Positions 11,938 to 23,300 of a DNA stretch of 64,000 nt are shown one piece after another. Source of the DNA: Nannochloropsis oceanica (lineage: Eukaryota; Sar; Eustigmatophyceae; Eustigmatales; Monodopsidaceae); contig CP038110.1 in NCBI GenBank assembly GCA_004519485.1, positions 558,001 to 622,000 of the forward strand. Direction: 5' to 3'. The notes below the pieces were generated by a model. That model was not told the DNA's origin. It saw only the letters and a program-made list of their open reading frames with translations, and searched no databases. The first letter of the stretch is position 1. Every line of letters starts with the position of its first letter. A program made the position numbers and the translations under genes.

Positions 11938-12040
11938 CATGCATGCACTGCTGCTTGCCCTGCCCCTGCCGCCTTCAACCATCATCGTGCACGATCACCA
12001 AAAGGAACCACACCTAGCATCTGCCATGACTGCGGCGCCG
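11938..12040 (+). repeat. Dispersed repeat, copy A
   Basis: About 100 bp resembling the reverse complement of 13180-13290. The shared core reads ACCATCATC, a short variable spacer, then CACCAAAAGGAA and CACACCTAGCA. By eye roughly three quarters of bases agree. Its nature (transposon remnant or old duplication) is unknown. Confidence 0.55.
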
Positions 12041-12461
12041 ACGGCCATATGCAAGCAACGCCTTCCCTGTCCTGCGTGCTTGCTGTCGATGTAAAAGGCT
12101 GCTTTTTGTTGTTCCCTTTCCCCCACACAAACCAGTCTTTCCCCCACACAAATTATCCATAACCTATGCAAATTTGAAAGCGATGAGGGACGAGAGTAAG
12201 CTTCGGAAGGCCGGAGCTATTGTGGGGAGAGTGAGCGTGCTTTCTTGTCCAGGTAAAGTGACTTGTATATTAATGTATTTTGGGAGGGTTTGTTGGTGGT
12301 GGGCCGAAAGAAAAACGTTCTTTGCACACGACTGCATACTATCCACATTTCCGTCGACCTGCCTGTCTCGTTAGATTTTCAATATTTGTTATGCGGGCAA
12401 GGATCCATGCCTAGCTGACCATGCACACGTACAATCATACACGTCAAAAGGGAAGGGACGC

Positions 12462-12733
12462 ATGCTGGGGGTGGAGATGGGGGGCATTCTTTTCGACTAC
12501 ATAAAAGGGGACGGGCACAGTGGAAGAAGGTTCTTAAAGCGGTGGGCGGAAGCCTCCCAGGTTATTAGCTTGATGTTGGCGGTCGCCAGCTTAACTGCTG
12601 TGACAGTTTGTAAATACGACCAGGACAATGCGGCGCCGTAATTGGCGCGTATTGAGGCCCAGCGCAAAATGGTTATTGCTTGGTCGGCGTCCGAAGTAGC
12701 GTGTATCGAGGCTGAACGCAAAATAGCGGAGGA
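12462..12733 (+). pseudogene. Possible degenerate coding fragment with an 18-residue repeat
   Basis: An ATG-initiated frame of about 58 codons includes a hydrophobic stretch VISLMLAVASLTAVTV, then a TAA. The same frame continues after the stop as ARIEAQRKMVIAW...ACIEAERKIAEE and ends at TGA. The two IEA(Q/E)RK blocks are direct repeats about 54 bp apart (12643-12672 and 12697-12727). Resumption of a charged, heptad-like frame past a stop suggests a decayed gene or an unrecognised intron. No family is recognised. Confidence 0.25.
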
Positions 12734-13179
12734 ATGAATTGGAGGCCCGGGTAGAGCGCTACAAGCATCACGCTCGAATGGCATATACATATGGTTATAA
12801 GCCGTATTAGACGGCAATCTCGAAAAGAGAACAGTTAAAAGAAAAGAGGAGGGAAAACGGCTCAGGGTCGCAGGAAACAGAAAGGACAAGCCTATGGGAC
12901 CTGCATTGGTGTGTATAACCATGTAAGCTTAAGCTTCACATTTAAGACGTGTACAGTAGCTGGAATTTATTTAACAAAAGGTTGAATGAGGGTGATGATA
13001 TCCACACAAAGCAGTAACGAGGGTACCCTAAAAGTTTTAACGCGGCGATTTCCTGTCTATATTTTGATTTAATGTACTCGCTCCAATTTGCGTCTTCTCA
13101 CTCCATCCTCCACCACTTGCTCCCTCCCTCTATCCCTTCCTCCCTTCCTGATAAAATTGACTCTCGCGCCCATGACTCG

Positions 13180-13290
13180 CAAAGGGCACCAGCTGCGGCT
13201 TTGCTAGGTGTGTTTCCTTTTGGTGGTCGTAGATGATGGTGACAAAAAGCGGCAGATGCAAGGCAGGTATCAGCACATGCACGTAGAGAA
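13180..13290 (-). repeat. Dispersed repeat, copy B (inverted relative to copy A)
   Basis: On the minus strand this reads ACCATCATC, spacer, CACCAAAAGGAAACACACCTAGC (core shortened here), matching copy A 1.2 kb away in opposite orientation. The flanking ~40 bp (CTGCC..GCATCTGCC) also agree. Confidence 0.55.
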
Positions 13291-13983
13291 GGTCGGTATT
13301 GATTGAGTTGGCAAGGAAGGACGCCATTTTAATCGTTCAAATTTTGGCTCCTTTTCAAGAAAGAAAAACCTCGGCCAAGTCTTTCACTAAATTCTGAATG
13401 CATGGAGATCCGTTTCACTTCATTGTATTATTTACTTTCATCAAATCAGTGTAATATGCCGACTTCACATCACATGGCCACGCTTATTCATCTTTTAAAT
13501 CGTCCAAAAGGTTCCTTACTGTAAAATGAATAGTCCAGCGCATGCCACAATTCTTTTGTGAAGCTTGTCTCAAGTGCTGCGCAAATCCGCCGATTTCTAT
13601 TAATATTTAAATGTGTTGCTGCTTTAAACTAAGAATGTGGGCACCAGCGCTGCACAACAGTATTTCCCTTTCAAGATGCAGGCCATATGTCAAATGAAGA
13701 AGCTCCTCGCCCATTTTACTTTTATCTCCCCCTCTTTTCCTGTTGGTGAACCTAATTTCCTTTCTGTGTGGACTGAGTCTCCTCGCGTCCCGCCCTACCG
13801 ATTTCCTCTTTCAATTTCAATCTCCCCTCCAATTTACTATACTTATACCTTCATATGCTTGTTTGTATACTATATGAGCATTACCGTGAGGACAAGTCAC
13901 ATCAAATGCTGCAATTATTTCCACTTTAAATGGCCGTCTCGCGGCGTCCTTTGTTTCTTTCCCTCTCTTGCTGTCTCCCTCCC

Positions 13984-15851
13984 TCACGCCATCGACGCAA
14001 ACGTCGCAAATGTGTCGATAATACACAGGGCCGCCTCCATCCCTGCCGCAGCCGCCAAGTCTCTCGCTGACATTCCTTCAACATTTCTCAAGCCTGCGTC
14101 TGCTCCATTTCGAAGCAATGCTTCCAAACACCCAACCTTTCCCTCCCTTGCCGCCAGCATCAACGCTGTCAACCCCCTCTCATCTTGGGCGTCCAAAAGC
14201 TGTTGTTTCGTCGAGCCGAACGTATGCGCGACCAAAACTTCCAATGCATCCACATTCCCATGCTGTACAGCCCAGTGTACGGTCGTCCACTTCTTTCCCA
14301 GCACTTGATTACTCAGCAGAGGGCACGCACCGCTTTCCAGCAGCAGTCGCACCAGCCCCAAGCATCCCTGTGTCTCCGCTGCGTTTCCAATCCGACTTGC
14401 TTCCAACAAATTCTCCAAGGCTAGATGTAGAGATGTCTTGCCTGCCCGGTCCGTGCTGTCTACTGCCGCGCCTCGTTGCAACAAAAAGCGCGCCATACAC
14501 AAAGCACCCTTGCGGACCGCCACATGGAGAGGAGTCTCGTGCTCCGCCGCCGCCTCATCCTTGTACTCCTTGCGACTACGCGGAGACGGTTTCCCTTCTT
14601 TACTTCCACCGCTGCCGTCACTCCCCATTGTTGGAGAAGACAAAGCCCCGCGAGGAGAGGGAGCGGGCGACTCAACCCAGTTCACTCCTTTGCTACTGTA
14701 CTCGTCAACTAAGATGCTCTTCTCGTTGATCGCCGCACCAGCTTTCAACAGCAGGCTCGCGACCTCCTCGCTCAGGACGCTTGCAGCCGTGTGAAGCGCG
14801 GTTGTACCGTGCTCATTGCGTTCGTTGGGGTTGGCGCCTGCTCGGATCAAGGCGCTGACGGAAGAAGGGCATGGGATACAAGCTGCGACGTGTAATGGTG
14901 TATTACCGTCGGGTCCCCACTCATTCACTTGCTCGGGAGAATCCAAGGCCTTCAAGTGCTGCGTAAGTAGGCCAATGTCTCGGTTTAATATGGCTGAGTG
15001 GAGTTTGAAGTCAGGACCCTTCATGGCCAAGCGCATAGTTTCGTCGTGAGCGTAGTGGTGGGGTTGACTTTGATACCGATCCTCGACAAAGCAGTCCGCG
15101 CCCGCCGCCACAAGCGCTGAGATTACTTGAAGTTTGCGCTCGCGCGTGCCCCTTCCCATGGCTGTAAATGTGTATGGAGAGAAAAAGGCATGAGTGAATG
15201 CAAGCCAGCCAGAAGGCGACGGACACCTTAATACCCTTTCTTCACATACCTGCCAAGTGGAGCGGCGTAGCAGAGCTGATGTGGTTTACCCTATTCAAAT
15301 CCGCACCCAGGTCGATCAGCGATTGCACCGCATCGGAGTGTCCGGCGATAGCGGCCAAATGCAGGGCTGTCTGCCCTCCACCCATGCAATCTGCCCCGTC
15401 GACGGGAACCCCTCTCTGTTTTTTTGTGGTGGAAAAGAGGTTCGATGTAAGAGCTAAAGTGTCCCAGGACGCACCACACCGTTTAAAGAAGATAAAACGT
15501 CACCTACGAGGAGCGCGGCGCGCAACTTATCTGCAAGGAACGAGGGGAGGCGGGCGCAGAAAAAGAAGGCGCACGCTCACACGATGATTCTGCATTTGAC
15601 ACGTAACCATTATTAAAGCGTAGTGTCTGATATCAACTTACCTGCACAAGGTCTCGGATCTTGATCACATCGTTGCGGGAGGCGGCTGCTAGTAATTCCT
15701 CCAGATCCAGTTGCTCCGAGGATCTCTTCAGGCTCCTGCCCCCTCCCCCATTCTCAGTCCCGCCCGAACACTCATCGCTACTGCTGCTCTCCCGGTCCCT
15801 GCCTGGCACGACCATCATAAGGCTTGGAGGTTTGCGATTTAGGTCGCCCAT
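13984..15851 (-). CDS. Ankyrin-repeat protein, 3 exons
   Basis: Exons 15851-15642, 15415-15250 and 15161-13984 join in phase (GTAAGT, GTATGT donors) to 517 residues. No catalytic domain accompanies the repeats, so the role is probably protein-protein binding. Recognisable ankyrin units include [20 protein letters not shown] with LIDLGADLN (exon 2), [90 protein letters not shown] and [20 protein letters not shown]: at least seven, spread from about residue 80 to 500. A Ser/Glu-rich segment of about 30 residues (around 305-340) interrupts the array. The N-terminal 70 residues are polar, with no signal peptide. The start ATG at 15851 is the first in frame. The gene is well supported; the function is not known. 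Confidence 0.88.
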
Positions 15852-16998
15852 GGCATAAGAATGGAAAGCAAAGAAGTTCCGTGTCTCTCGGGCTGGGCAA
15901 ATTGAAAGAGATGGAGGAATGGGCTACGTGTTAGATGGGGGGATGTCATGGCGATCCATTCACACGGGGGCAGAGCGACAATCTTGTGGGGGTAAGGTCG
16001 AACACAATTTCAAAAGACGTAGGATCCGGACTACGGATAGCACAAAAAGTGCACGAAATTTTCCTCAGTCCACCTTATTACATGGCTGTGCTCTCAAAGG
16101 AAAAGAAATAGAGTCCTCGTATGGTATTCCCGAGAGGAAGAAGGCGTGGGCCGGAAGCAGGCTGGGCGCGTGCCTCCTTATAACGGTTTACGTTCAAATA
16201 TGGACATCAGCTCCGTGAATTTTGACACGACTGTGTTACTCACTTCTTGGCATGATTGTAGTGGTATTTAATGCAGGAAAAAGTTTGACTCCGGACAAAA
16301 GACAGAATATTACGTGTCTGAGGATAGAGAGGAGGTGGCGTCGATGCCCTACCATGCTTACGATATATTGTATATCTACATCGCCCCATCCGTGTGGAGG
16401 TCGTTTCCAACGTCTTGGCTGGTTCAAGGTCACCATCCAAGGGTTAGATATGAGAGTGTACGAAATACTTGTCAACTGAGAACGGGCTCACCTAGATGCG
16501 AGATCTGCGGTAATGACATTCTGCAAAGTTGTGTGCTGACTTAATTTATGCATGCGCCTAGAAAATTCCTGGATCACCAGGTGATGAGACAAAACAAGAG
16601 GTCAAGTAGAAAGGAGGTCACAGAGAAACTATACACCAGAGATCGAAGAGCTCACAGAACATGACATCGGCTGCTTGGTTTTGCTTCTTCTGATGTATTC
16701 GTCGCTTTTGCTGGGTGCGCATTCGTGTATGCCCCATCCTTTGCGATGTCGTGGTGTTGGTATTTTGATGTCGGTATGTATATGTATATAAATGGCTCCG
16801 ATTCTCCGGTCTCAATTGCATATTCTTATTCAAGAAGACTCACTCTTACTCATTTTCATTATCATGTGGATCCATCCAAAATTCCGCTTCTCCTGCACTT
16901 TCTCTTCTTTACATCGTCCTCTCTCTTCTTCTCCTTTCCTTTTCTTCCCTCGTCTACATATCAGCCTTCTCAATTCCTACTCCTTCCTCAATACGTCT
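15852..16998. other. Intergenic region, no gene recognised
   Basis: Holds the 5' flank of the ankyrin gene and the 3' flank of the duplicated-domain gene. Overlapping frames of 66-99 codons around 15919-16545 and 16618-17015 show no known motif. The sequence is plainly less GC-rich than the genes on each side. Confidence 0.45.
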
Positions 16999-19928
16999 CT
17001 ACATTTCCACCATAATGGAACTCTCGATATGACGGACTGACGAAGGCAAAGGCAAGACTGGTGGCAACACCACCTCCTGTCCCTCCGCCCCTCCCTCCCC
17101 ATCCGCCCGGACGATCAGAGGGTGAATTGCACTCGCCCCCATGCCGAGGGGAGGAGTATACGTGGAAGATGAGGAGGGGGTAGAAGCAGAAGACGCGAAG
17201 TGCTGAGCGTTATTACCAGACATGTCCTCGTTCTTGCCCGCCTTGCTGGTCGTGGCCTTATCCCTCTTAAACACCTTGCCTTTCCCGCTCTCGCCCGCCC
17301 CTCCTCCATCTCCTCCTTCTTCCATTGCTGCCTCCTCTGCCCCTGTTCGTTCATCTACTCTTGCTCCTGGTCCCTCCGATTGAGTCTTGCGCTTGCGACC
17401 CCGCGCCACCTTCCTGCCATCATAATCCGCACAACCTCCTGACGTAGAAGTACCGGAAGCATACTTTCCCCTCCCTCCGCCCCGACCTCCACCGCTGCCA
17501 CTGCCCACACTACAACCATCCTGCCCAGAGGCCATGGGGTGAGTCGAGCTTAGGGGTACCAATTGCGACATTGGCAATGTCTCGTGAGACTCCCACAAGG
17601 TGTTATAAGCCTCAAAAGCGTCTCTGTACTGCTCAGGCGGGAATGTAGGGGCGAGCTCTCGAATCGCATTGGACAGAGCTGCTTCCAGTCCAGGCCCCGG
17701 GGGACGAAGGGTGATCCCTGTCAGGAATGTGCCACGGACTTTTCGAATGCCGGTGGAAGGGAAGGGGGTCGAAGAGGAGATGGCGGGGGTGGGGGGGGAC
17801 GCAGCAGCGGTAATGGTGGCGGCGGCGGCGGTGCTGGAGGAGGAGGCCTCGTCGGAATCGGAGGAAGAGGAAGAAGAGGATTTTCTCTCCGCCTCCATTG
17901 CATTGCTGTTGGCCATCGCTCCCTCCTTTTCATTCCCCTCCTTCTCCTCCTCCAACCCCTCTCCCGAGTCATTCCCTTTCCCCTCCTCCTCCCCTTTCCC
18001 CTCCCCCTCCTCCACCACTTTCACCTCGCCCCCCCCTCCCCGTGGTATCCGTATTGGATGTGGCCGCACCGTGCATTCCCTCTTCCACTCCTTGCCCCCC
18101 TTCAGTCGCGCTAGCAATCTCTCTCCCTCTTCCCCACTCTCCTTCATCCGCGTCATCCCCTTGGCGAGGGCGAACCAGGTGTTGGCCTCTGTAAGGGGTT
18201 TAAGGCCCAAGCACGGCGGCCCCAGCAATCTCACAATAAATGTCCACAGACTATGTCCGCCCGTCTGACTCGCATCTGTCACCACGTATCCATCCGCATC
18301 ACTCTCTGTCACGGCAACCAACACCCTCAAGAACGCTTCCACGTCAACCCCCGTTCCCCTTCCCCCCTCCCTCCCTCCCTCCCCTCCTCCTCCAGGCGCT
18401 GCCGTTGCGACTGCTTCTTCTGCGGGTTTTGAATTGAGAGTGTCATTTGTCGGCACCTTGCCGCTCCTTCCGTCCCTCTCACCCTTACCTCCCTTTCTCC
18501 CGTCCACTGCCACTGCCTCTTCCCCTACTCCTCCTTTTCCTTTTCCTCCCTCTCCATCTTCTCCTCTTTGTATTTCACCCTTTTCTGCCCTATCTCCCTT
18601 CATCAACAACAACTGCTGCTGCTGCTGCTGCTGCTGTTGTTGTCTTGGAACGTAATGTGGGTGTAGCAGCCCGCTATCCCCCCTCACTTGCGCCACGGCC
18701 TTGACCTGTATTCAGTTTAGTGCGTTTATGAGTTGTGTGAGTTTCATCCCCGATTTCCCCCATTCCTACTTTCGAAAAGTGCGTAAACAGCTAGACTGAC
18801 ACTTGACGGCAACAGGAACATGAATTAAACATTAATCAATAAGAAACTGCCCTTCCTCTCTCCCTCCCTATTTCCACTCACCAGTGCCTGGAACGGGGTC
18901 TCCTCCTTCTTGGCCAAGGCCTCCTCCGCCGCTGCCGTTCTCCACAGATTCCGCCTTTTCCCACCCACCCCTGCCGCCCCCCCCGCCAGACGATTGTGCA
19001 CACAAATCGCCCTCTCGATATCGAGGGCTTCATGACTCATCCACACCGTCGACAGATACTGCTCGACAATCATCATGTACCTCGCTGGGCTTAATCCCGG
19101 AGCCACTGCATTTAACGCTGCTTGGAACTGAGGGTGAAATGAAGGGTCGCTTAACGGATTCTTCAATGAAATTCCCACGATAAAGGTCCCCTTTACTGCA
19201 ATCGGTTCCCCCAGGTCTCCCCGAGGCAAGCGCATAAAGTACTCGCTTGTCCGACATTCCCTTTCCCACCTAGTCGCCCCCAACAGAGCGTCAAGCCTTT
19301 CCGGCTTCTTGTCCCCCCATTGAGACAACGCCCTGGTCAGACTCCGCCACGTCCCACTCTCATTTGCCTCTGATCTTCCCAGGCACGAGGACCCAAACAA
19401 CCGGACAAGGAAACGCCAGAGGGAGTGGCCGTGCACCAGCGTCTCATCTGTGACGATAAACCCTTTCGGATTGGGCACTACGAGAGCACCGACCACAAGA
19501 AGTAAGGCATCAATATCAACAGGGAGACGCAGAGGCCGAGGCTTGTAGTGTGGGTAAAGCAAGTAGCGCATGGAGTGCCGGTGAGGGAGGGCGGTGGAAA
19601 CAACGCCGAGGGGCGGGGGAGGAGGGGGGGGAAGGGTGGTGGGGAAATTGATTGTGGTCGCTCCCTGGTCATTCTTGTTGTCAATACCATCGAACGCAGT
19701 GGTGCTACTCTTGCTGCCGCTTGTGGTGGCAGTGCCTGTAGGAGGAGCAGCAGCAACACCACCAGTACCGGGAGCACTCCCCGGTGAGGTTGTGTTGGTG
19801 GACGCTACAGAACATGACCCTGCGGCCTGGGGAGCTGTGGGCGTCGCACCATGGTTGTTTTCGTTTATCTCGATGGCCAGCTCTTCTTCTTCTAATGCAT
19901 TGGTCTTGCGGGACGTGTCTTCTGGCAT
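16999..19928 (-). CDS. Unrecognised 917-residue protein with a duplicated ~150-residue domain
   Basis: Exons 19928-18882 and 18705-16999 (donor CTG|GTGAGT, acceptor TACAG) join in phase: FQAL|VKAVAQVRGDSG. Each exon carries one copy of a related domain. Copy 1 lies at about residues 140-310 and copy 2 at about 465-705 after a Gly/Glu-rich linker. Shared blocks: a hydrophobic helix (DIDALLLVVGALV / DVEAFLRVLVAVT), then G(F/Y)(I/V)VTD.....GHSLW.F(I/V)VRL(F/L)G..CLG, a W(E/K)RECR-like block, an R(L/I)PRG turn, V(K/R)GTF(I/L).GI.L.P and a C-terminal helix ending (V/L)W.SHE. I do not recognise the family. Copy 2 is interrupted by a long Glu/Ser/Ala low-complexity insert before VRGTF. A CAG-type repeat at 18604-18643 encodes poly-Gln. 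The C-terminus is Gly/Lys-rich. There is no signal peptide or membrane segment, so the protein is probably nuclear or cytosolic. Confidence 0.8.
18604..18643 (-). repeat. Trinucleotide repeat encoding poly-Gln
   Basis: Plus strand CTG/TTG repeat; on the minus strand CAG/CAA, read as about 13 glutamines near the start of exon 2 of the duplicated-domain gene. Confidence 0.85.
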
Positions 19929-20368
19929 AGGTGAATCTGTTGCATGGGAGCAAGGCTCAGTTAGAGGTCAAAAAGGTTGTTGCTTTTTTTGGGGGGGGTT
20001 CAGAGAATACGGTGCAGCAGCCAGAGGCAGGCGTCAATCCCGCATGTGGCTTGATAGGGTGCTTGAAATCCAACGAGCCAAAGACATGCTGCATTTCCAA
20101 ACCTATGGCCTCCAAACGCTTGACTGATGCCACGGAACAAGGAGCATGGCACCAGGGCAATCCGAGGCCGGGAACCGGAGAAGAATCTTCTCGTGCTTTG
20201 GTCATGAAGCACAGCAACAAGGAAGTTGGAAGGGGCGTAAGGTAGAGATGATGACAAGGGCCTTCTTCCATGCCTCCCTCCCTCCCTCCCCCCTTTTATC
20301 ATACACATTACTCACGATTTCAAACCCTCATCCCACATGATCTCAGACGAGGTCAAGGTAGGCCAGTC
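19929..20368. promoter_or_regulatory. Divergent promoter region, duplicated-domain gene and WAPL
   Basis: 440 bp between two head-to-head start codons. It must hold both 5' leaders and promoters. No TATA-like element is obvious. The plus-strand frame is open without a stop from 20270 into the WAPL gene. Confidence 0.5.
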
Positions 20369-23300
20369 ATGGACGCCTTTGAATTCGTAGAGGAGGAAGA
20401 AGAGCGGACAAGGGAAGGCTTGGTGCTGTCCACATCGATGGGGAACAATGCCGCTGCGACATCGGCGACTGCCCGGGCTGCAGCGACCACGCGTGCAGAA
20501 GAACTTCCTCCTATTGGAGCGGCAGCTGCCTCGTTGCTAAGACGGAAACGGGCAAGAGCAGAAGCTGTCGCAGCGGGATGTGGTGGAAGGGGAGGAGATA
20601 AGGATGTTGGGAATGGAGGAGGAGGAGGTGGAGGAGAAGGAGAACAAAGAGGGAGAGGCACTGGAGCATTTCCGCATCCAGTGCAGAAAAAGTACGTCTC
20701 CTCTTCAGCCAAGCGAATGTCGATGTCGACCTTTTCCTCCTGCTCCTCCTCCCACGCTTCCTACGGCAGCAGCCGGAGCAGTAGCAGCAGCAAAAAAATC
20801 AGCGACTTTGATGCCCTCAGAAACGCAGCCACTTTATCGTCATCTTCCTCAACGAATAGTAGCTCGAGATCCTTCTCCTCCTATCGATCTCACGGAAGTC
20901 AAAGAAGCAGTATCATGAAATACGCAGCACCTCCATTTCCTACCTCTGCACCAGGAGCAGCAGCAGCAGGAGCAGTCATAGGAGAAGCAACAGCAGCAGC
21001 AGTGGCAGCAGAACCTGCAGCGAAGAGACCTTTATCTGCCTCCTCTTCCCGCCCTTTCTCCAGCAGCAACACTTCCCACAACGCTTCTGCACCTTCTACC
21101 TCTGCCTTCGCTACTGCTGCTGCTGATACTGCGGCCGCTGCTACTACTACAGCAGAGAAGAGACCCAACCCCGCATCCTCTTCTCTTACCTCCTCCTTCT
21201 TCACCTCCTCAATTATTCAGAAAAGTCTCCCCTCTATCACTGCGTGCAAACACATGAACCTCCATTCTCCTCCCTCCTCTTCCTCTCTCCTTTCTTCCTC
21301 CTCTTCCCCCCCCTCTTCCTCCGCTGCTGTAGTAAGAAGACCTCCCTCCACTTCTTCGTCTTCATCCGTACCACCAGCCTCGTGCCCCCTCCACTCCCCC
21401 ACATCAGCAGCGTCATCACCATCACGCACAACAAGAGTCCTGAATCCCCGTCCCCCTTCCAGACCTCCCTTCCCTCCCTCCCTCCCTCCCTCCCTCGCCA
21501 CCCAAGGGGAAACCCGTCTCTCCTCCCTCCTCCGCCTCGTCGAATGTGTTGGTCCTCACAATCCCTCCGGTTCTCTCCGTCGGTCCAAGGCTCTTGAGCT
21601 AGCACGTGCCGTCCGTGACCCGTACACTCGCTCCCTTCTCCATCTTCATCAGCACCAACAGCAACAACAGAAGCACCAGCAACAGCAGTTGCAGCAGCAG
21701 CAGCATATACAAGGGACTGTGGTTGGTCAGGTGTTTGAAATGCTGGGGGCGGCGATGACTGGGGGGAAGAAGGAGGGGAAGGAGGAGGAGGAGGAGGAAG
21801 TGGGTGCGTGTTTGGTGTGTGCGGTGCTGTTCCTGTTGAAAGACCGAGGCAATCGAGAGTATGTCAAGCGACCAGTCGTAGCGGGTGTGCTTCGGCTGCT
21901 GCGGCGATTGGTGATGGGGAGGGAGGGTGGTGGGGGGAAGAGGGAAAGGGGGGGAGGAAGGGGGCGAGGGGAGGGGAAGGAGGGAGGGCCGAAATATGGT
22001 AGGAAGAGATTTGCCACCTCCCGGTCGACGGTGCTGGAGAGTGTGAGGGGGCTGGTGGAGGAGGAGGAGGAGGAGGTGGTGGTGAGTGGGTTGGGGGCAG
22101 GGATGGGGATCGGGATGGGACAGCTGGCTTTGATGACGTTGCATCGCTTGGTGAGGGAGGAGGAGGACGAGGAGGAGGTGGAAGAGATGGAAGAGGGGAT
22201 GGTGGACGTGGATACGGAGGAGGAGGAGGAGGAGGAGGAGGAGGAGGAGGAGGAGGAGGAGTGCTTGGATGCTGCAGCAGGGACGAAGATTGATGGAACA
22301 GCCAAGACTAGCTTCAAGAGGAAACTTCACCGAGGGGGAGGAGGAAGAGGAGGGAGAGGCGGAGGAGGATGGGGGGTGGATGACCAGGGGCCAGGGTCAG
22401 CGCTGTGGAAGATGAAAGAGTACGTGAGGACGGAGGGGGGTCTCCCTCTGCTAGGTAGGATCCTCTTGGCGGCCTTGACGGCCTGGCCGAAGGGGGAGGA
22501 AGGGAAGGAGGGAGAGGGGGAGGGAGGGCTGCCGTCGTTGGGTGTGTTGACGGAGCTGCGGTTGTGCTTGGAGGTGCTCGAGAGTGCCGCGTACCTGGAT
22601 GTGGACAACCAAGTCTTCCTGGGTGGCCACCGCGTGAGTAGGGGAGGGAGGGAGGGGAGGGCCGCCTTGTCCTCCTCTGTGTCACTGGTGTCGCTGTTGT
22701 TGGAGCTGTTGAGGCGACTCAGAGACTTCACGGAGAGAGAGAGGGAGGAAGGGAGGGCGGGAGGGAGAGAGGAAAGACGGTGCAGCACCGCGGGAGGGGA
22801 GTGTTGTGGCCCCAGGGAGGGGGGGCAGGGGGGAAGGGAGGAAGAGATGGAGGGGCGGTTGCCTCAACACCTGTTGTTGGGCACGTTGAGGGTTTTGGTT
22901 AATTTAACGCACCACAACCAAGAGGCCATCAGGCAAGTGGTCGGCTGTGGTGGTGTGAGGGCATTGATAGAGGTGGTGATGGTGCACTCGAGGGGGGAGG
23001 GTCTGATGGAGGTCGTGAAGGAGGCAGGGGAGGAGGAGAGGGAAAAGAAGAATCGACTTTCGTCTTCCTGCTCCGTGCGCCCGGGCTCGAGTAGCAGCAG
23101 ACAAGGAGCTGCTACCCTTCCTCCTTCTTCCTCCTATCTCTCCTCCTCCTCTCCTCCGCCTCCTCCGCCTCCCAGCTCCCGTCACACCACCAGCAGGAGC
23201 ACTGCCCGAGCCCTTCCTCCCTCCCTTCCTCGACCTCCCCCTCCGCATGGGCTGCGAGAGACCGAGTCGTTTGACGTGAAACTGCTAGGATTAAATGTCC

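Larger units (their letters stand above)
11250..13983. other. 2.7 kb gene-poor stretch with diverged repeats
   Basis: No recognisable gene. It holds an inverted pair of diverged repeats (about 11938-12040 and 13180-13290) and a possible degenerate coding fragment at about 12462-12733, each listed separately. The left end is the 5' flank of the reductase-CacyBP gene, the right end the 3' flank of the ankyrin gene. Composition is less polypurine/polypyrimidine than in the neighbouring genes. Confidence 0.5.

Noticed and set aside
21599-22330. Overlapping minus-strand frames within the WAPL gene
   Set aside because: Poly-Leu and poly-Ser readings of GAG/CAG repeats with no motif; WAPL motifs lie on the plus strand.
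22634-22639. GTGAGT donor-like site inside the WAPL exon
   Set aside because: No convincing acceptor nearby restores the frame; kept as uninterrupted coding sequence.
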